Shown in pieces: positions 48,875 through 58,989 of a stretch of DNA of 64,000 nt; the first letter of the stretch is position 1; every line of letters begins with the position of its first letter. The position numbers and the translations under genes are program-made. The notes beneath the pieces were generated by a model. The model saw only the letters and a program-made list of their open reading frames with translations. It searched no databases and was not told where the DNA came from. The stretch comes from Parelaphostrongylus tenuis (Eukaryota; Nematoda; Chromadorea; Rhabditida; Metastrongylidae): positions 31,714 through 95,713 of the forward strand of contig JAHQIW010003796.1 of assembly GCA_019055375.1 (NCBI GenBank). Direction: 5' to 3'.

Positions 48875-51632
48875 CTGGCCGACAACAAAATCGTGGCTGT
48901 TTTGCGAACATGACGGACGGGGTGCCGACGGACGTGGTGCCAATGGACGAAGTGCAATATTACGAGGTGTATCGACCGATGCAGTTGTTGATGGGACGAC
49001 TTCTTCAGCTTCATTCTAATTCAGACATATGAATTTAGAGGTTAAACCAAAGGGTAAGAAGAGATCACATGCCAGTCGAACCGTTACCTCCACTTTGACA
49101 GGAGCGTAGAATGAAACATTCGTCGTCGACGTCTCAAGTCGCGCATGCGAAGATGATGAAGGTGGAGCAGCCGCCGCACATTTTAGAGTCGATGTATACT
49201 TGAATGATTGATAGAATGCTTTCAATTTCTCTGAGATTACATTATAAGAATGACTACACATTTGCGAAAAAATTATTGTCGAATCTATATCAAATGTGTG
49301 AACTCCGATCAACAAGACCCAACATGTGAGGTTTGATTCTGACCCTCCGATACTATGAACGCACCGCCTCTGCATCTCTAACTAAAAACTCTTACGCTAC
49401 GGTCCACCTTCTCTACAACTCTGACCCCCAGCGTGCTGCGTCTAGCACTGTCAGGCCGTTGCGTAAAACAATGGCACGCTGAGGGTTAGAGATGTAGAGA
49501 CCGTAGGTCCGCGGTCCCGAAAGGGTTAACTGCTGAATGAATGCCACCTGTTGGATTTAAGAGCATATCTGAACTCCCTAGGGTTGAACACCAGTTCTCA
49601 GATGACCATTTAACGCCTAAAGAGACTGTTTGAAACATGTCGGAGAGCAATTACTTACCTCAGACGGTGGTTGTGCTAGCTGTTTCGCCAGTCTTTGTTG
49701 CTCGACCTTTGCTTTCATAAGAAGATCTAAAAAGCGCAAATTCTATATTTTACAATGGAACTATATTGTGACTCCGCTATGTCAAAGTAGGTGAGCGTGG
49801 CGAAGTAGTTAGAGGTGCTCTGCGACACACACACACACACACACACACAAGCACGCATACACACAGGAGGTTGACAGTTCGGTCCCGCCTCCAGGTTCAC
49901 TAAGCCTTCCATCACTCCAGGGTCGGTTAATAGGTATCAGATTTGTCCGGAAGGAAGCAGCACTGACTTGACACATCGGTAGGCCATCCCGAGTCATTGC
50001 AAAGGCCATATATATATATATACTCAATCACCTCAAACGGATTTAATGCAGTCGAATGCTTGGCCGATTGCTAAGGGATTGATCAACACCGAAAACGGTA
50101 ACCCTGTCGGGAAGATAGACCCACGGCCTCTGCATCTCCAACGGGCAACTCCCCGAACGGTGTAGTCCACCTCCTTTGCATCTCTAACCCTAAGCGCGCC
50201 ATTGCTAGATGCAGCTGAGTGCCATTTTTACGCAACTGCCTGCCATTAATATGCGCAGCGCGCTGAGGGTGAGAGACGCGGAGAAAGTGGAGCAGACCGT
50301 CCAGGTTAGCCAGTTAGACGTGCAGAGTCTGTGGATTCACGGTCTCAAAAGGTTATGGTCTGTTACTGTTTTGAATAAAATGGTCTACATCTGGAGATAG
50401 GATACAAATGTGATTAACACATTCTTAGGGAATAGTTTTTCAAAAAGAAACGATAATTCTGCTAAAGCCCTATGTGATTGTGAACTTTACAGATTTGTGG
50501 AAAAAATATGCTCCATCGTCTGAACGGAATATACACTTCTTGAGTAATGTTCTTCCAACATTGAATTTATTTTGAATAAAATTCTCAGAAAATTTAAAAC
50601 AAAATCAATTTCTCTAAGATCTCCGACGTAGAAGTGCCAGTAGTAACTATCAACGATGTCCTATGAAACACCAACATGTTATGCTTATGCGCAATTACGC
50701 CTACTTAAAAGCATTCACGCCCCAAATATGAGCGTTGATAAAGACAAAAACGACCTAGAAACTCTTAAGAGAAGTTCTAAGATTTCCAAAGCTACCAGAA
50801 AAAATATTTCAATTAGAGAGGGAGAAAGGAAGTGAGGGAGAGAGAGCGGGAAAACTACAGAAACTGTGAGCTATAAAAAAAATCAAAACCTCACCGTAAC
50901 AGAACTATTAGGCTTACACCGTAATCGTCCGTAGGTCTATAGCTCTCATCAATGCCTTCAAATCAAACAATAAAGTTGAATAAGAAGCGAAAAGCGTTCA
51001 TTTAAGATTGGAAATCACAATTATTGTGGGAGGACATGCGCGCATTACAACGGATGTCGCAATAAAAACTATACATCTCACGCCTTCCTTCCGATGGCAG
51101 CCGATAAAATTGAGACATAAAATTTCTGGACTCAAGTAATTCGACTTCCATCCGCCCTCCCTCGTCTCCCTCCCATTCCTTCTCAGAACAAAAGATAGAA
51201 CATTGATATTTGGCGCTGATCAATCTTTGAAGAATGTGCCATACATCCGACTTCGATTTATTGTCAAAGAAGTGATGACATAACCATTTATCACATCAGT
51301 ACTACTGTGCCCAGATTTGGTAGCAATTCAGTGGTTCCAGGTAACGAAGACTTGGTAAGCTCGGGAAGTAGATCGAATCAAGGCCAGTGGTGTGTTCCAG
51401 GGCATCCCCAACCACTGCGCTAAACGTTCTAACGCACAATTATATTCATTTTAATCTTCCTATAACCTGCCTGCAGGTATACGTTCGTTCAAAAGCGACC
51501 AAGACAACTGTAAGGAAAAAATGATGGAAAAATTCTAAGCTGACCTTTGACTTTATCTTCAGTAGAATTATCCATTGGTCAAGGTTTTTGTGCAGTTACA
51601 CGGGCAATGTCAGTGGTGTCTCCACTTCTTTT
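48875..51632 (-). CDS. N-terminal exons of a Pro/Ser-rich protein, possibly the 5' half of the SAM gene
   Basis: Minus-strand exons: 51,575-51,545 (ATG start: MDNSTEDKVK, donor AAAG|GTCAGC); 49,726-49,659 (acceptor GCTTTTTAG, perfect donor GAG|GTAAGT: LLMKAKVEQQRLAKQLAQPP, SE, a charged helix); 49,198-49,088 (YTSTLKCAAAAPPSSSSHAR, LETSTTNVSFYAPVKVE, donor GAG|GTAACG); 49,015-48,875 (NEAEEVVPSTTASVDTPRNI, ALRPLAPRPSAPRPSCSQNS, HDFVVGQ, donor CAG|GTATGC). All joins agree in phase; the G left by the first exon plus AT makes an Asp codon. An alternative first piece, 51,632-51,602 (KRSGDTTDIA plus one base, donor C|GTGTAAC), also fits in phase and could link to 53,388-53,261. The protein is disordered apart from the helix. 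Same strand and no opposing gene before the SLED/SAM exons support one gene, but that is inference. Confidence 0.5.
49355..49530. repeat. Hairpin repeat R3
   Basis: CCGCCTCTGCATCTCTAACT at the left and GAGGGTTAGAGATGTAGAGA with GGTCCGCGGTCCCGAAAGGG at the right are inverted relatives. The centre is GCGTCTAGCACTGTCAGG. Confidence 0.65.
49790..50050 (+). mobile_element. tRNA-derived SINE, family S1, with (CA)n and (TA)n runs
   Basis: GTGGCGAAGTAGTTAGAGGT opens the head, interrupted by a dinucleotide run at 49,826-49,848. Then come GACAGTTCGGTCCCGCC (box B region), ATCAGATTTGTCCGGAAGGA, AGCACTGACTTGACACATCG, GTAGGCCATCCCGAGTCATT, a TA run at 50,009-50,022 and the ATCACCTCAAACGG end. Confidence 0.75.
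50095..50362. repeat. Hairpin repeat R3, largest copy
   Basis: Arms CCACCTCCTTTGCATCTCTA with ACCCTAAGCGCGCC, and the inverted GCGCGCTGAGGGTGAGAGAC with GCGGAGAAAGTGGAGCAG. The ends are CACGGCCTCTGCATCTCC and GATTCACGGTCTCAAAAGG. Confidence 0.65.
51240..51430 (-). mobile_element. tRNA-derived SINE, family S1, minus strand
   Basis: The reverse strand head CGTTTAGCGCAGTGGTTGGG (51,428-51,409) gives box A. Further in are a box-B-like CGATCTACTTCCCG, CTTACCAAG and the ATTGCTACCAAATCTGGG body. Lies in an intron of the Pro/Ser-rich gene. Confidence 0.6.
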
Positions 51633-51939
51633 CTAGAACGAATTCATCTACGAAATCTTAGAAAATGAGAGTATAAATTGAAGCAACTGCAAATAATAAG
51701 CTCAGGAGGCCAGTTCGACCATGATTCCTTTTCCAGTTGAATCCAAATTATCGATAACTCACCAACATTTTAACCTTTTGGGACAGAATCTGATTGAAAG
51801 AGAAGCGCGAGTTTTATTGTTTAGTCAAGTTCTTTTCCCGTTTCACTTGAAAAAAGCTGAGTGTTCATGTTACCCTCATACAACATGATTTCCCCTCTAG
51901 ATGCTCATATGCTTTTGATACATATATATATCTCGATCG

Positions 51940-52258
51940 AAGGTCAAGGGTGCCGTCCTACAAGCCACGATCTTGAGATACGGTGGGGTAGTCACGTGAT
52001 GCGCCTCAACGAGAACTGATGACTGCGAGCCATTAACGAGTGGATTTCTCGGGATGTTAAGCGCACCACAAAAGTTCCATCGGGTCGATGGTTCGATTTC
52101 ATCAGGGAAAGCCTGTAAGAAAGTTATGATGCTCAGCGAATCGCTAGAACGAGGAGGACCACTGGGCTACTATTGCATGCGATAGGTAAAAACGGAAGTG
52201 TTGCTTTTACCCGCTCGAGTCACTCGACGATCAACGGGGGCGATATAGGTGATGTCTC
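51940..52258 (+). pseudogene. RTE-type retrotransposon, last ~100 codons, decayed
   Basis: Frames follow EIRWGSHVMRLNEN, AINEWISRDVKRT, RWFDFIRES, KKVMMLSESLER-like and end LLLPARVTRRSTG-like in a shifted frame, all parts of the RTE C-terminus (compare 22,950-23,226). The tail GGGCGATATAGGTGATG is at 52,236. Confidence 0.8.
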
Positions 52259-52264
52259 CTGTTT

Positions 52265-52435
52265 CTCTGTGGACCACCGTTGATAGGCAGGCGGCGTCGC
52301 GCTATCGCTTTTGCGCAGCCATGAGCGTGAAGCATCTGCATGTCTGGCTGTCCGCGTCTGCTTTCCTACGAGACGCGACTTCGACACTAAAGCAGATGAG
52401 TGGGATTTGACGTCGTGTGTATTGAGAAACGTAAC
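52265..52435. repeat. Dispersed repeat R4, copy 1
   Basis: Shares GTTGATAGGCAGGCGGCGTC, GCATCTGCATGTCTGGCTGT and GATTTGACGTCG with 63,715-63,860. No coding content. Confidence 0.6.
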
Positions 52436-52909
52436 ATATGGTCCTTGAAAATTTAAGTGCGACGAAAACTCTGAGTGTAAAACGTGGTCTTCTTTTCGCT
52501 CTTACATGGATATCTGAAGATCCTATTTAAAAACCGAAAATGTTATGAAAATCAACGCGATTTGAGCTATCGTTTAAGTACTAAAAACTGAGCGAAAATA
52601 CATCTGATGCCATATCCAAGCAAACATCTTTTCCCACCGTTGCTACAATGCACTATAAAGGCCTTCCAGTAAATCAAGTACATCACTAGAACCGCAATCA
52701 TTTAAGCTATCGAATGATTGATGAAGGTCTAGTTAACAAAGAAGCTTTGTCCAATGAAAAGTCCTCTAAATATTGATGGACTGAAAACGGCCCGCCCTAC
52801 CCAAAGGGTTAAAGGGAGTTCAAATGTGGATTCAAACAAAAAACTTATTGGTCGCAAATTTCGTTCCAATTATTTGCCTTCCTGACGTTAGCTGGGGGAC
52901 GGGAGAGAA

Positions 52910-53120
52910 GCGGTGACCGACTAGCTAGTGATATTTGGCGCGAGGCTGATCGCTCACCCAACGCCCAACACCTTTCGACAGTCGATTACGAACGGTCCAG
53001 CTTGGCTGTACTCAAAACTGCAAGGCGAGCTTAACCAGTTTTTAACGAAGTTCATAAAGAAGACGAAAAAACGAATTGAGTGCTAGAAGTACTAAGATCC
53101 GCTCAGTAACAAAAAAAAAA
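52910..53120 (+). mobile_element. tRNA-derived SINE, family S2, decayed
   Basis: Recognised by CACCTTTCGACAGTCGATTA, AAGTTCATAAAGAAGACGAA, AAACGAATTGAGTGCTAGAA. The tRNA head is badly decayed. Confidence 0.5.
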
Positions 53121-53260
53121 CATCTGACAGGTATGAAAATAAGGTAGGATGATCATTGTAATTTGACCGATTGACTTCCGCGGGCCCATGCTGGCGTTTC
53201 CGCAAGCGTGGATCAGCGGAAGTGAACCAATTAAGGTCGCGTGAAATCACTAAGCACTAC

Positions 53261-53388
53261 CTGAGGATTGATTTTCACGAACTGTTGCTGTGGAACTTCT
53301 ACCGATGATGTACTACTTCGTGTCAGACTCAGTTCAATGCTCTTTTTTGGTGGCGGTGCTGCCGTACCGTTTTTTGCTGACGGGCGTT
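53261..53388 (-). CDS. Orphan upstream exon, Pro/Ser/Gln-rich
   Basis: Acceptor TTATTTTCAG, donor CAG|GTAGTG. Two bases then 42 codons: RPSAKNGTAAPPPKKSIELS, LTRSSTSSVEVPQQQFVKIN, PQ, ending in phase 0. The other two frames hit stops early. It can splice in phase to the microexon 51,632-51,602 and thus to the Pro/Ser-rich gene, as an upstream alternative to the ATG exon at 51,575. The composition is like the linker regions of Polycomb-type proteins, which is not diagnostic. Confidence 0.5.
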
Positions 53389-53499
53389 CTGAAAATAATT
53401 TAAACTCGCTTATGAAAACGTGAAAACGATAATAACTATTCCCGAGAAGAGAAGTCTTCTATAAACAAAAGTTGAAACAATCAGTCACTTTATGATTGA

Positions 53500-54498
53500 A
53501 AAATCAGAGCTGATTTCAACACAACGACCTGGACCTCGGGAAGCAGTTATGCTTGCCCCGAGCAGACCAGTACACCGAGGATGGGGCCATTGGGTGATTA
53601 AATATATTAGAGAACTGTGGGTCTGTATGCAAGGGCTGAACCCAGCCCCGGTGGCGGGCTAAACAGAACCCTAAGGTTTGGTCCACCGCCGTAGTTCTTA
53701 GCTCCGCTCACAGAGTATGAGCGGGATCGATGGACTACGTGGGCCACATACACAACAACGAGAGCAGTGTCAAAAGTCTAGAGTCGGGCAGAAGCGGAGA
53801 ACCAGAGGAGACCAAGGCTGCGGAGTAAGGCAAGGACACGATCGATCACCACAGCAGCACGAGACGAGACTGACCGCAGAAGTGGGCGGCCCTGTTCGCC
53901 GCGCCGCAGCAGCGAGCGGTGCGACCACTGGCTGGGTCCTGCAGCGATGTTTCTGCGATGGTATTGTCCACGATCGCTCTCAATTGCTCAGAGAAGCAGC
54001 GACCGTACCGAGGAACGCTTGCTAGAGTATAAGTATTCCTAACAACGGCGACGGTCAAGTGATTAGAAACTAAATTTTCATGAAGTGACAGCCAAGCAGC
54101 GTACCAGAATACACTTGATTGGATAAACGGACGGCCCATCTCCAGTGATAGTGCGAGCTCCAACACAGGTAACCTGTGTTGGTTTGGCTGTTTCTGGACT
54201 ACCGAAGTAAGCCTATCCAAGACTTCATCAAGTGTCGTCATCACATTAGAGCAGTTGCCGACCCCCTTGTAGATCAGAGGGAGATTACCAATCATCTCAG
54301 GACTAGTAGCTACCGAGACGGCGGTCATTCGTGGTACGATTCTTAACCGGGCTTTCCTTCGAGAAACGTCGGACTCCTTCACAGTCTGTTTTGGTGGCCC
54401 TCCTGTTGAACTCCCGCCTTCACACTTTGCAGTCGGACACCCAGGAACATCTCCCAACCACGATGAGATGACAGACGATCAAAGGCATATTGTACATA
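53500..54498 (-). CDS. GC-rich island with 203-codon open frame, unknown
   Basis: The minus-strand frame 54,457-53,846 begins MGDVPGCPTAKCEGGSSTGG and PPKQTVKESDVSRRKARLRI, then MTAVSVATSPEMIGNLPLIY and VMTTLDEVLDRLTSVVQKQP. This first ~95-residue part looks coding, basic then helical. The rest becomes Ala/Arg-rich, as expected when reading through GC-rich DNA. The plus strand is also open (53,717-54,025). A donor ATTG|GTAATC near 54,305 would join the exon at 53,388 in phase. Base composition differs sharply from the surroundings, suggesting a transposon leader or a CpG-type gene start. No family recognised. Confidence 0.35.
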
Positions 54499-54499
54499 G

Positions 54500-54862
54500 G
54501 TATATACGTGACTGAAGTATTCAGAGATTTTGATTCCGTTGTGCGTGAATGGAGTGCATGAAACAATCCGTTCCTGATAAATACGGTATTGTTAAACTTA
54601 GTCAGAGACCGATCTTTCCACAGGAGTTGTCAAAATCGTTCAACATTCGTTCAGCCTGGCTGATGCCTTGCTGTTATGAAGACGATGTCACCAGCCAAGT
54701 AAAGACTGATTAATTGTCGACTGTCGATTCCCGCTCGATAATCGTCCTATTCTAATGCTCGCAAGATGTTTTGAGGGTGGCAGTGAATGATTTTTGGCGA
54801 GATTGTATCGCCTTATCGAAACCCTCTTCTTACGTCGATGTGATATCCCCCTTTATTGCTGT
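54500..54862 (-). pseudogene. RTE-type retrotransposon internal fragment
   Basis: The minus strand reads broken pieces GISQAERMLNDFDN, SCGKIGL, then a HAQRNQNL-like stretch corresponding to TLNGTTISECSSY. Upstream lies a decayed FTATLKTS region matching LFTIALQN. It is bounded on the right by the tandem tRNA-like array. Confidence 0.75.
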
Positions 54863-55038
54863 AACAATAGTAATGCATTTAAAATACTATCAAATTCGAG
54901 TACTAGTAATTAGAAAAGCTGTCAGCTCAACTGGAACTGGTTTATAAAGCGAAATCGCATACCCGACCAAACCCGTCAAAAGGTTGGTGGCTGACAGCTA
55001 ACACTGAGATGTTGAAGAATGAGTGGTCGAGCAAATTT

Positions 55039-55110
55039 GCCTCAGTGGTGTAGTGGTAAAGCACGCGTCCCAGAATAGGATGAAACGCGGGTTCGATTCC
55101 CGCCTAAGGT
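55039..55110 (+). tRNA. tRNA-like gene, array unit 1 (anticodon position GAA, atypical)
   Basis: 72-nt cloverleaf: acceptor GCCTCAG with CTAAGGT (one C-A mismatch, end G-U), D stem GTGT/GCAC, anticodon stem CGTCC/GGATG with loop CAGAATA, variable AAAC, T stem GCGGG/CCCGC with loop TTCGATT. Box A TGGTGTAGTGG and box B GGTTCGATTCC are at consensus; TTTTT follows at 55,114. Positions 34-36 read GAA (Phe), but position 33 is A, not the universal U, so decoding is doubtful. Confidence 0.55.
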
Positions 55111-55331
55111 CGTGTTTTTGCTTACCACTCATTCTCTTAGGAATATAGAAAAACATCATAACAGGGTGAAATGCATTAAAAGTACTATCACTTCCGAGTG
55201 TTAGTAATAAGAATAGCTGTCAGCTCAACTGGGTTTATATAGCAAAATCGCATACCCGACCAAACCTGTCAAAAGGTTGGTGGCTGACAGCTAACACTGA
55301 GATGTTGAAGAATGAGTGGTCGAGCAAATTT

Positions 55332-55403
55332 GCCTCAGTGGTGTAGTGGTAAAGCACGCGTCCCAGAATAGGATGAAACGCGGGTTCGATTCCCGCCTAA
55401 GAT
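55332..55403 (+). tRNA. tRNA-like gene, array unit 2
   Basis: Same cloverleaf as unit 1. The 3' acceptor strand is CTAAGAT, adding a second mismatch. Boxes A and B and the T5 stop are intact. Confidence 0.5.
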
Positions 55404-55624
55404 CGGTTTTTGCTCACCACTCAATTCTCTTAGGAATATAGAAAAACATCATAACAGGGTGAAATGCATTAAAAGTACTATCACTTCCGAGTATTAGAAA
55501 TAAGAATAGCTGTCAGCTCAACCGGGTTTATAAAACGAAATCGCATACCCGACCAAACCTGTCAAAAGGTTGGTGGCTGACAGCTAACACTGAGATGTTG
55601 AAGAATGAGTGGTCGAGCAAATTT

Positions 55625-55696
55625 GCCTCAGTGGTGTAGTGGTAGAGCACGCGTCCCAGAATAGGATGAAACGCGGGTTCGATTCCCGCCTAAGCT
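55625..55696 (+). tRNA. tRNA-like gene, array unit 3
   Basis: Same cloverleaf. GGTAGAGC replaces GGTAAAGC in the D loop; the 3' acceptor strand is CTAAGCT (two mismatches). Promoter boxes and T5 stop are intact. Confidence 0.5.
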
Positions 55697-55918
55697 CGTG
55701 TTTTTGCTCACCACTCAATTCTCTTAGGAATATAGAAAAACATCATAACAGGGTGAAATGCATTAAAAGTACTATCACTTCCGAGTATTAGTAATAAGAA
55801 TAGCTCTCAGCTCAACAGGGTTTATAAAACGAAATCGCATACCCGACCAAACCCGTCAAAAGGTTGGTGGCTGACAGCAAACACTGAGGTGTTGAAGAAT
55901 GAGTGGTCGAGCAAATTT

Positions 55919-55990
55919 GCCTCAGTGGTGTAGTGGTAAAGCACGCGTCCCAGAATAGGATGAAACGCGGGTTCGATTCCCGCCTGAGGT
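55919..55990 (+). tRNA. tRNA-like gene, array unit 4 (best acceptor stem)
   Basis: The 3' acceptor strand CTGAGGT pairs fully with GCCTCAG (terminal G-U). Of the five copies this is the one most likely to fold fully. The loop CAGAATA still lacks U33. Confidence 0.55.
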
Positions 55991-56213
55991 CGTGTTTTTG
56001 CTCACCACTCAATTCTCCTCGGGAATATAGAAAAACACCATAACAGGGTGAAATGCATTAAAAGTACTATCACTTCCGAGCATTAGTAATAAGAATAGCC
56101 GTCAGCTCAACAGGGTTTATAAAACGAAATCGCATACCCGACCAAACCTGTCAAAAGGTTGGTGGCTGACAGCAAACACTGAGGTGTTGAAGAATGAGTG
56201 GTCGAGCAAATTT

Positions 56214-56285
56214 GCCTCAGTGGTGTAGTGGTAGAGCACGCGTCTCAGAATAGGATGAAACGCGGGTTCGATTCCCGCCTAAGGT
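56214..56285 (+). tRNA. tRNA-like gene, array unit 5
   Basis: As unit 1, with CGTCT for CGTCC in the anticodon stem (a T-G wobble keeps pairing) and GGTAGAGC in the D loop. Confidence 0.5.
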
Positions 56286-56519
56286 CGTGTTTTTGCTCAC
56301 CACTCAATTCTCTTAGGAATATAGAAAAACATCATAACAGGGTGAAATGCATTAAAAGTACTATCACTTCCGAGCATTAGTAATAAGAATAGCTGTCAGC
56401 TCAACAGGGTTTATAAAACGAAATCGCATACCCGACCAAACCTGTCAAAAGGTTGGTGGCTGATAGCTAACACTGAGATTTTGATAATACTCACAGAGGC
56501 TTTCCACTGCATCAAGTCA

Positions 56520-56680
56520 GAGTCTCTTATCGTCTCAGACAAGTCTGAGACCAGTCTAGAAGCAATTTAGAGACTCCGGAGGGATGCGATGGCTTGGTGA
56601 GCCATGAGCGCGAGATTGTCCATTGCCCTCGTGTGTGACTCAGAGCACCTCTACCACTGCGCCACATGCGCTCCTGTTTT
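56520..56680 (-). mobile_element. tRNA-derived SINE, family S1, minus strand
   Basis: The minus strand reads GAGCGCATGTGGCGCAGTGG with TAGAGGTGCTCTGAGTCACA (clean box A), CATGGCTCACCAAGCCATCG and GACTTGTCTGAGACGATAAG. It abuts the right end of the tandem array. Confidence 0.7.
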
Positions 56681-58469
56681 GCAACATTATTTATGCATTT
56701 GTCTCCTGACATCTTTCACAACTCAGAATGTAGGTAGGTGCGATTATTTGATGGCGTGGTTGGATTAGTTTTGATGCCATTGTCGTTTTATTGATGTTTT
56801 TTTTTACCGCGTCGACAGCAAATAAAAAAGCGTGATTTTGGCACAACATACAATTCTATACACGCTGACATGCTTTTCGTGCTTCTAGCGATTTATAATT
56901 GTTGTGAAAAATAAAGGCGAAATGCGAGTGAAAAATAAATTTCGTTTCTGGATGCTACCGGGTTTATAAAAGGGTGTTTCGAGAAACCAGCGAAATTTGA
57001 ATGTAGACTGAGATTTAAGCTTTCGAATAATTGCAAATACTCCAATGAAAGTTGTCTGTCCTGCAAATGCGAGTGTCTTGAAATTGTGCCACCGCTTGAG
57101 ACACAAGTACCAATTTTTCTTTCACGCTCATGCACCTTTCACTAGACGGAGGTTTCCATTCAAATTTTCAATAGCCATTCGATAACACAAATCTCAGCAA
57201 TTTCAATGAAGCTTGGTTTTTGAGAAGGACGCTGTAATGTGTTGTTACAGCGAAAAATACTGAACTCCGTACTCGGTGCCGTGTCGGTCGCGCAGCGCAA
57301 TTCACATGCGGCGTCCGGTGCGTGCCTAGTGTAAAGCTCAATGTTCTCTTAGCTGCAACAACCAACTAAGAAGCCTCCTTCAAAAGCTAAGCATATCCTT
57401 GAGATTTTTAAAGTAAATTTGCCAAGCTTTGTGCCGTCGAGGTACTGCTGAATTTTTCGAGGCAAAACCATGCTCGTCGATGGATGCTTAAGTGTTATAA
57501 CACATTCTTTTCCTATTGCAGTGTAAAACAGAGACTTTTCAAAAAATGAATTACATCTTTGAATCTTTTGGCATTTAAGCTATTCTGTAACTACTAAAAG
57601 GTCTACGAAAGGCGGAAAATACTTTTTTTTGTATATGGGCTCTGATAGGGGATTTAAAGTGCCATGCTCATTGACGAGCTCGCGCTCTACCTACACATAC
57701 TCGAGCTAAATATCAGAAATATTTCTACATAAACCTCGATTAGAGCTGTTCAGGTGTAGAAGATGTGTTTTCGAGATAAATCCTCGTACGACGATTGAAG
57801 GATTTCAAAAGGAGTAGTGGCAAAAATTCTTTGTAAAAGGTTCATTTGTCATATTCCACCTTTGTCTACCAAGAAGACACCTCTGAGTCATAAATCTCAC
57901 CTGAAGTTACCAATAAACCACCTATGACGTCCGAGCGATGAGGTAGCATTCTTTGGCGTGAAATGTGATGTTCTTTTCTTTCTTACGACTTTATGTGGCT
58001 GCCTTCAAAAAAACCAATTTCAAGGCCGGAATCCTCGAGATTTGGGCTATCTAAAATGAATAAAACCTTTGTGAATAGCCCTGTAGCGGCACCAGCCTGC
58101 AAATCAAGACATTTGAATTCAAACAATAATTTTATTTCCGCCGTTACTAATTAATAAAAAGCATTCTTCTACAGGTACACAGGTTTTTGGAATTGCAAAG
58201 AGTTAAGCTCCTGTATCGTTGCCAAATACCAAATTATCCTGCAGCGAGAAAAGCCTTTGAACAGTTGTGTACCTGAGCTGACACACGCTGTCCCATAACG
58301 GTCAAGAAATCGAAATTCAAACTCCGACCTTCTCAACTAATCTCATTGTTAAATCGCAAAATATTCTTTCTTTCTGAACAAACTCTTAGCTGTAGAGAAT
58401 AGAATATAAGATCCGACAATTGATGCGGTGTCCACTATGTACGATCTAAAGTTACGGTAGAAAAAGTAC

Positions 58470-58985
58470 ATATCTTTTGTTTCGAGTGCTTTCTTAAGAC
58501 CACAGCTCAAAATTCAATATGCCTGGTCATCATTATTTGAGCCACGCATGTCAGTGGTCTGTCAATGAGGGCTGACTTATAGAGCCCGATCACGTGTTTC
58601 GATCTTGCGATCTCGTCAGTCTAGCAGTTGCCCTTTCTCGTCTTTTGCTAATCTCTGTGGGTGCTCCAGTCCCCACAATAAGAGTTAGCGACGACGTACG
58701 ATTTACACCCCATGTCCAGTAAAAAACTCATCAAACACAGAGTGTTGTACACTCGAATGCTCGTGGCTAGTATATTCAATATATAATATCTTTTGTTTCG
58801 AGTGTTTTCTCAACTCTTATTGTGGGGACTGGAGCACTTACAGAGATTAGCAAAAGACGAGAGAGGGCAACTGCCCGACTGACGAGATCGCAAGATCGAA
58901 ACACGTGTATCGGGCTCTATAAGTCAGCCCTCAATGACAGACAACTGACATGCGTGGCTCAAATAATGATTACCAGAAAAGTACA
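58470..58985. mobile_element. MITE family M2, foldback arrangement, inserted in copy 2
   Basis: Inverted body 58,480-58,800 (TTGAGCCACGCATGTCAGTG, CCAGTCCCCACAATAAGAGT) is followed by direct body 58,812-58,985 (CTCTTATTGTGGGGACTGG, AACTGCCCGACTGACGAGAT, GGGCTCTATAAGTCAGCCCT). It is very like 43,620-44,100, so the foldback form itself has moved. Confidence 0.8.
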
Positions 58986-58989
58986 GCTA

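Larger units (their letters stand above)
54868..56485 (+). repeat. Tandem array, about 5.5 units of ~294 bp, each with hairpin and tRNA-like gene
   Basis: tRNA-like starts at 55,039, 55,332, 55,625, 55,919 and 56,214 give periods of 293, 293, 294 and 295 bp. Each unit runs: AAATGCATTAAAAGTACTATCA, hairpin arm AGCTGTCAGC, CATACCCGACCAAACC, hairpin arm GCTGACAGCT (or GCTGACAGCA), GAATGAGTGGTCGAGCAAAT, tRNA-like, TTTTT, CTCACCACTCAATTCTCTTA. The first unit is the most diverged at its left end; the array ends with a partial unit lacking the tRNA part (56,345-56,485). High identity points to recent amplification by unequal exchange. Confidence 0.92.

Noticed and set aside
55609..55791. 60-codon frames with ICLSGVVVEHASQNRMKRGF, repeated at 56,198
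   Set aside because: They read straight through the tRNA-like genes of the tandem array.
54868..56485. CRISPR array
   Set aside because: The repeats are ~294-bp whole units without short spacers, there are no cas genes, and the DNA is eukaryotic.
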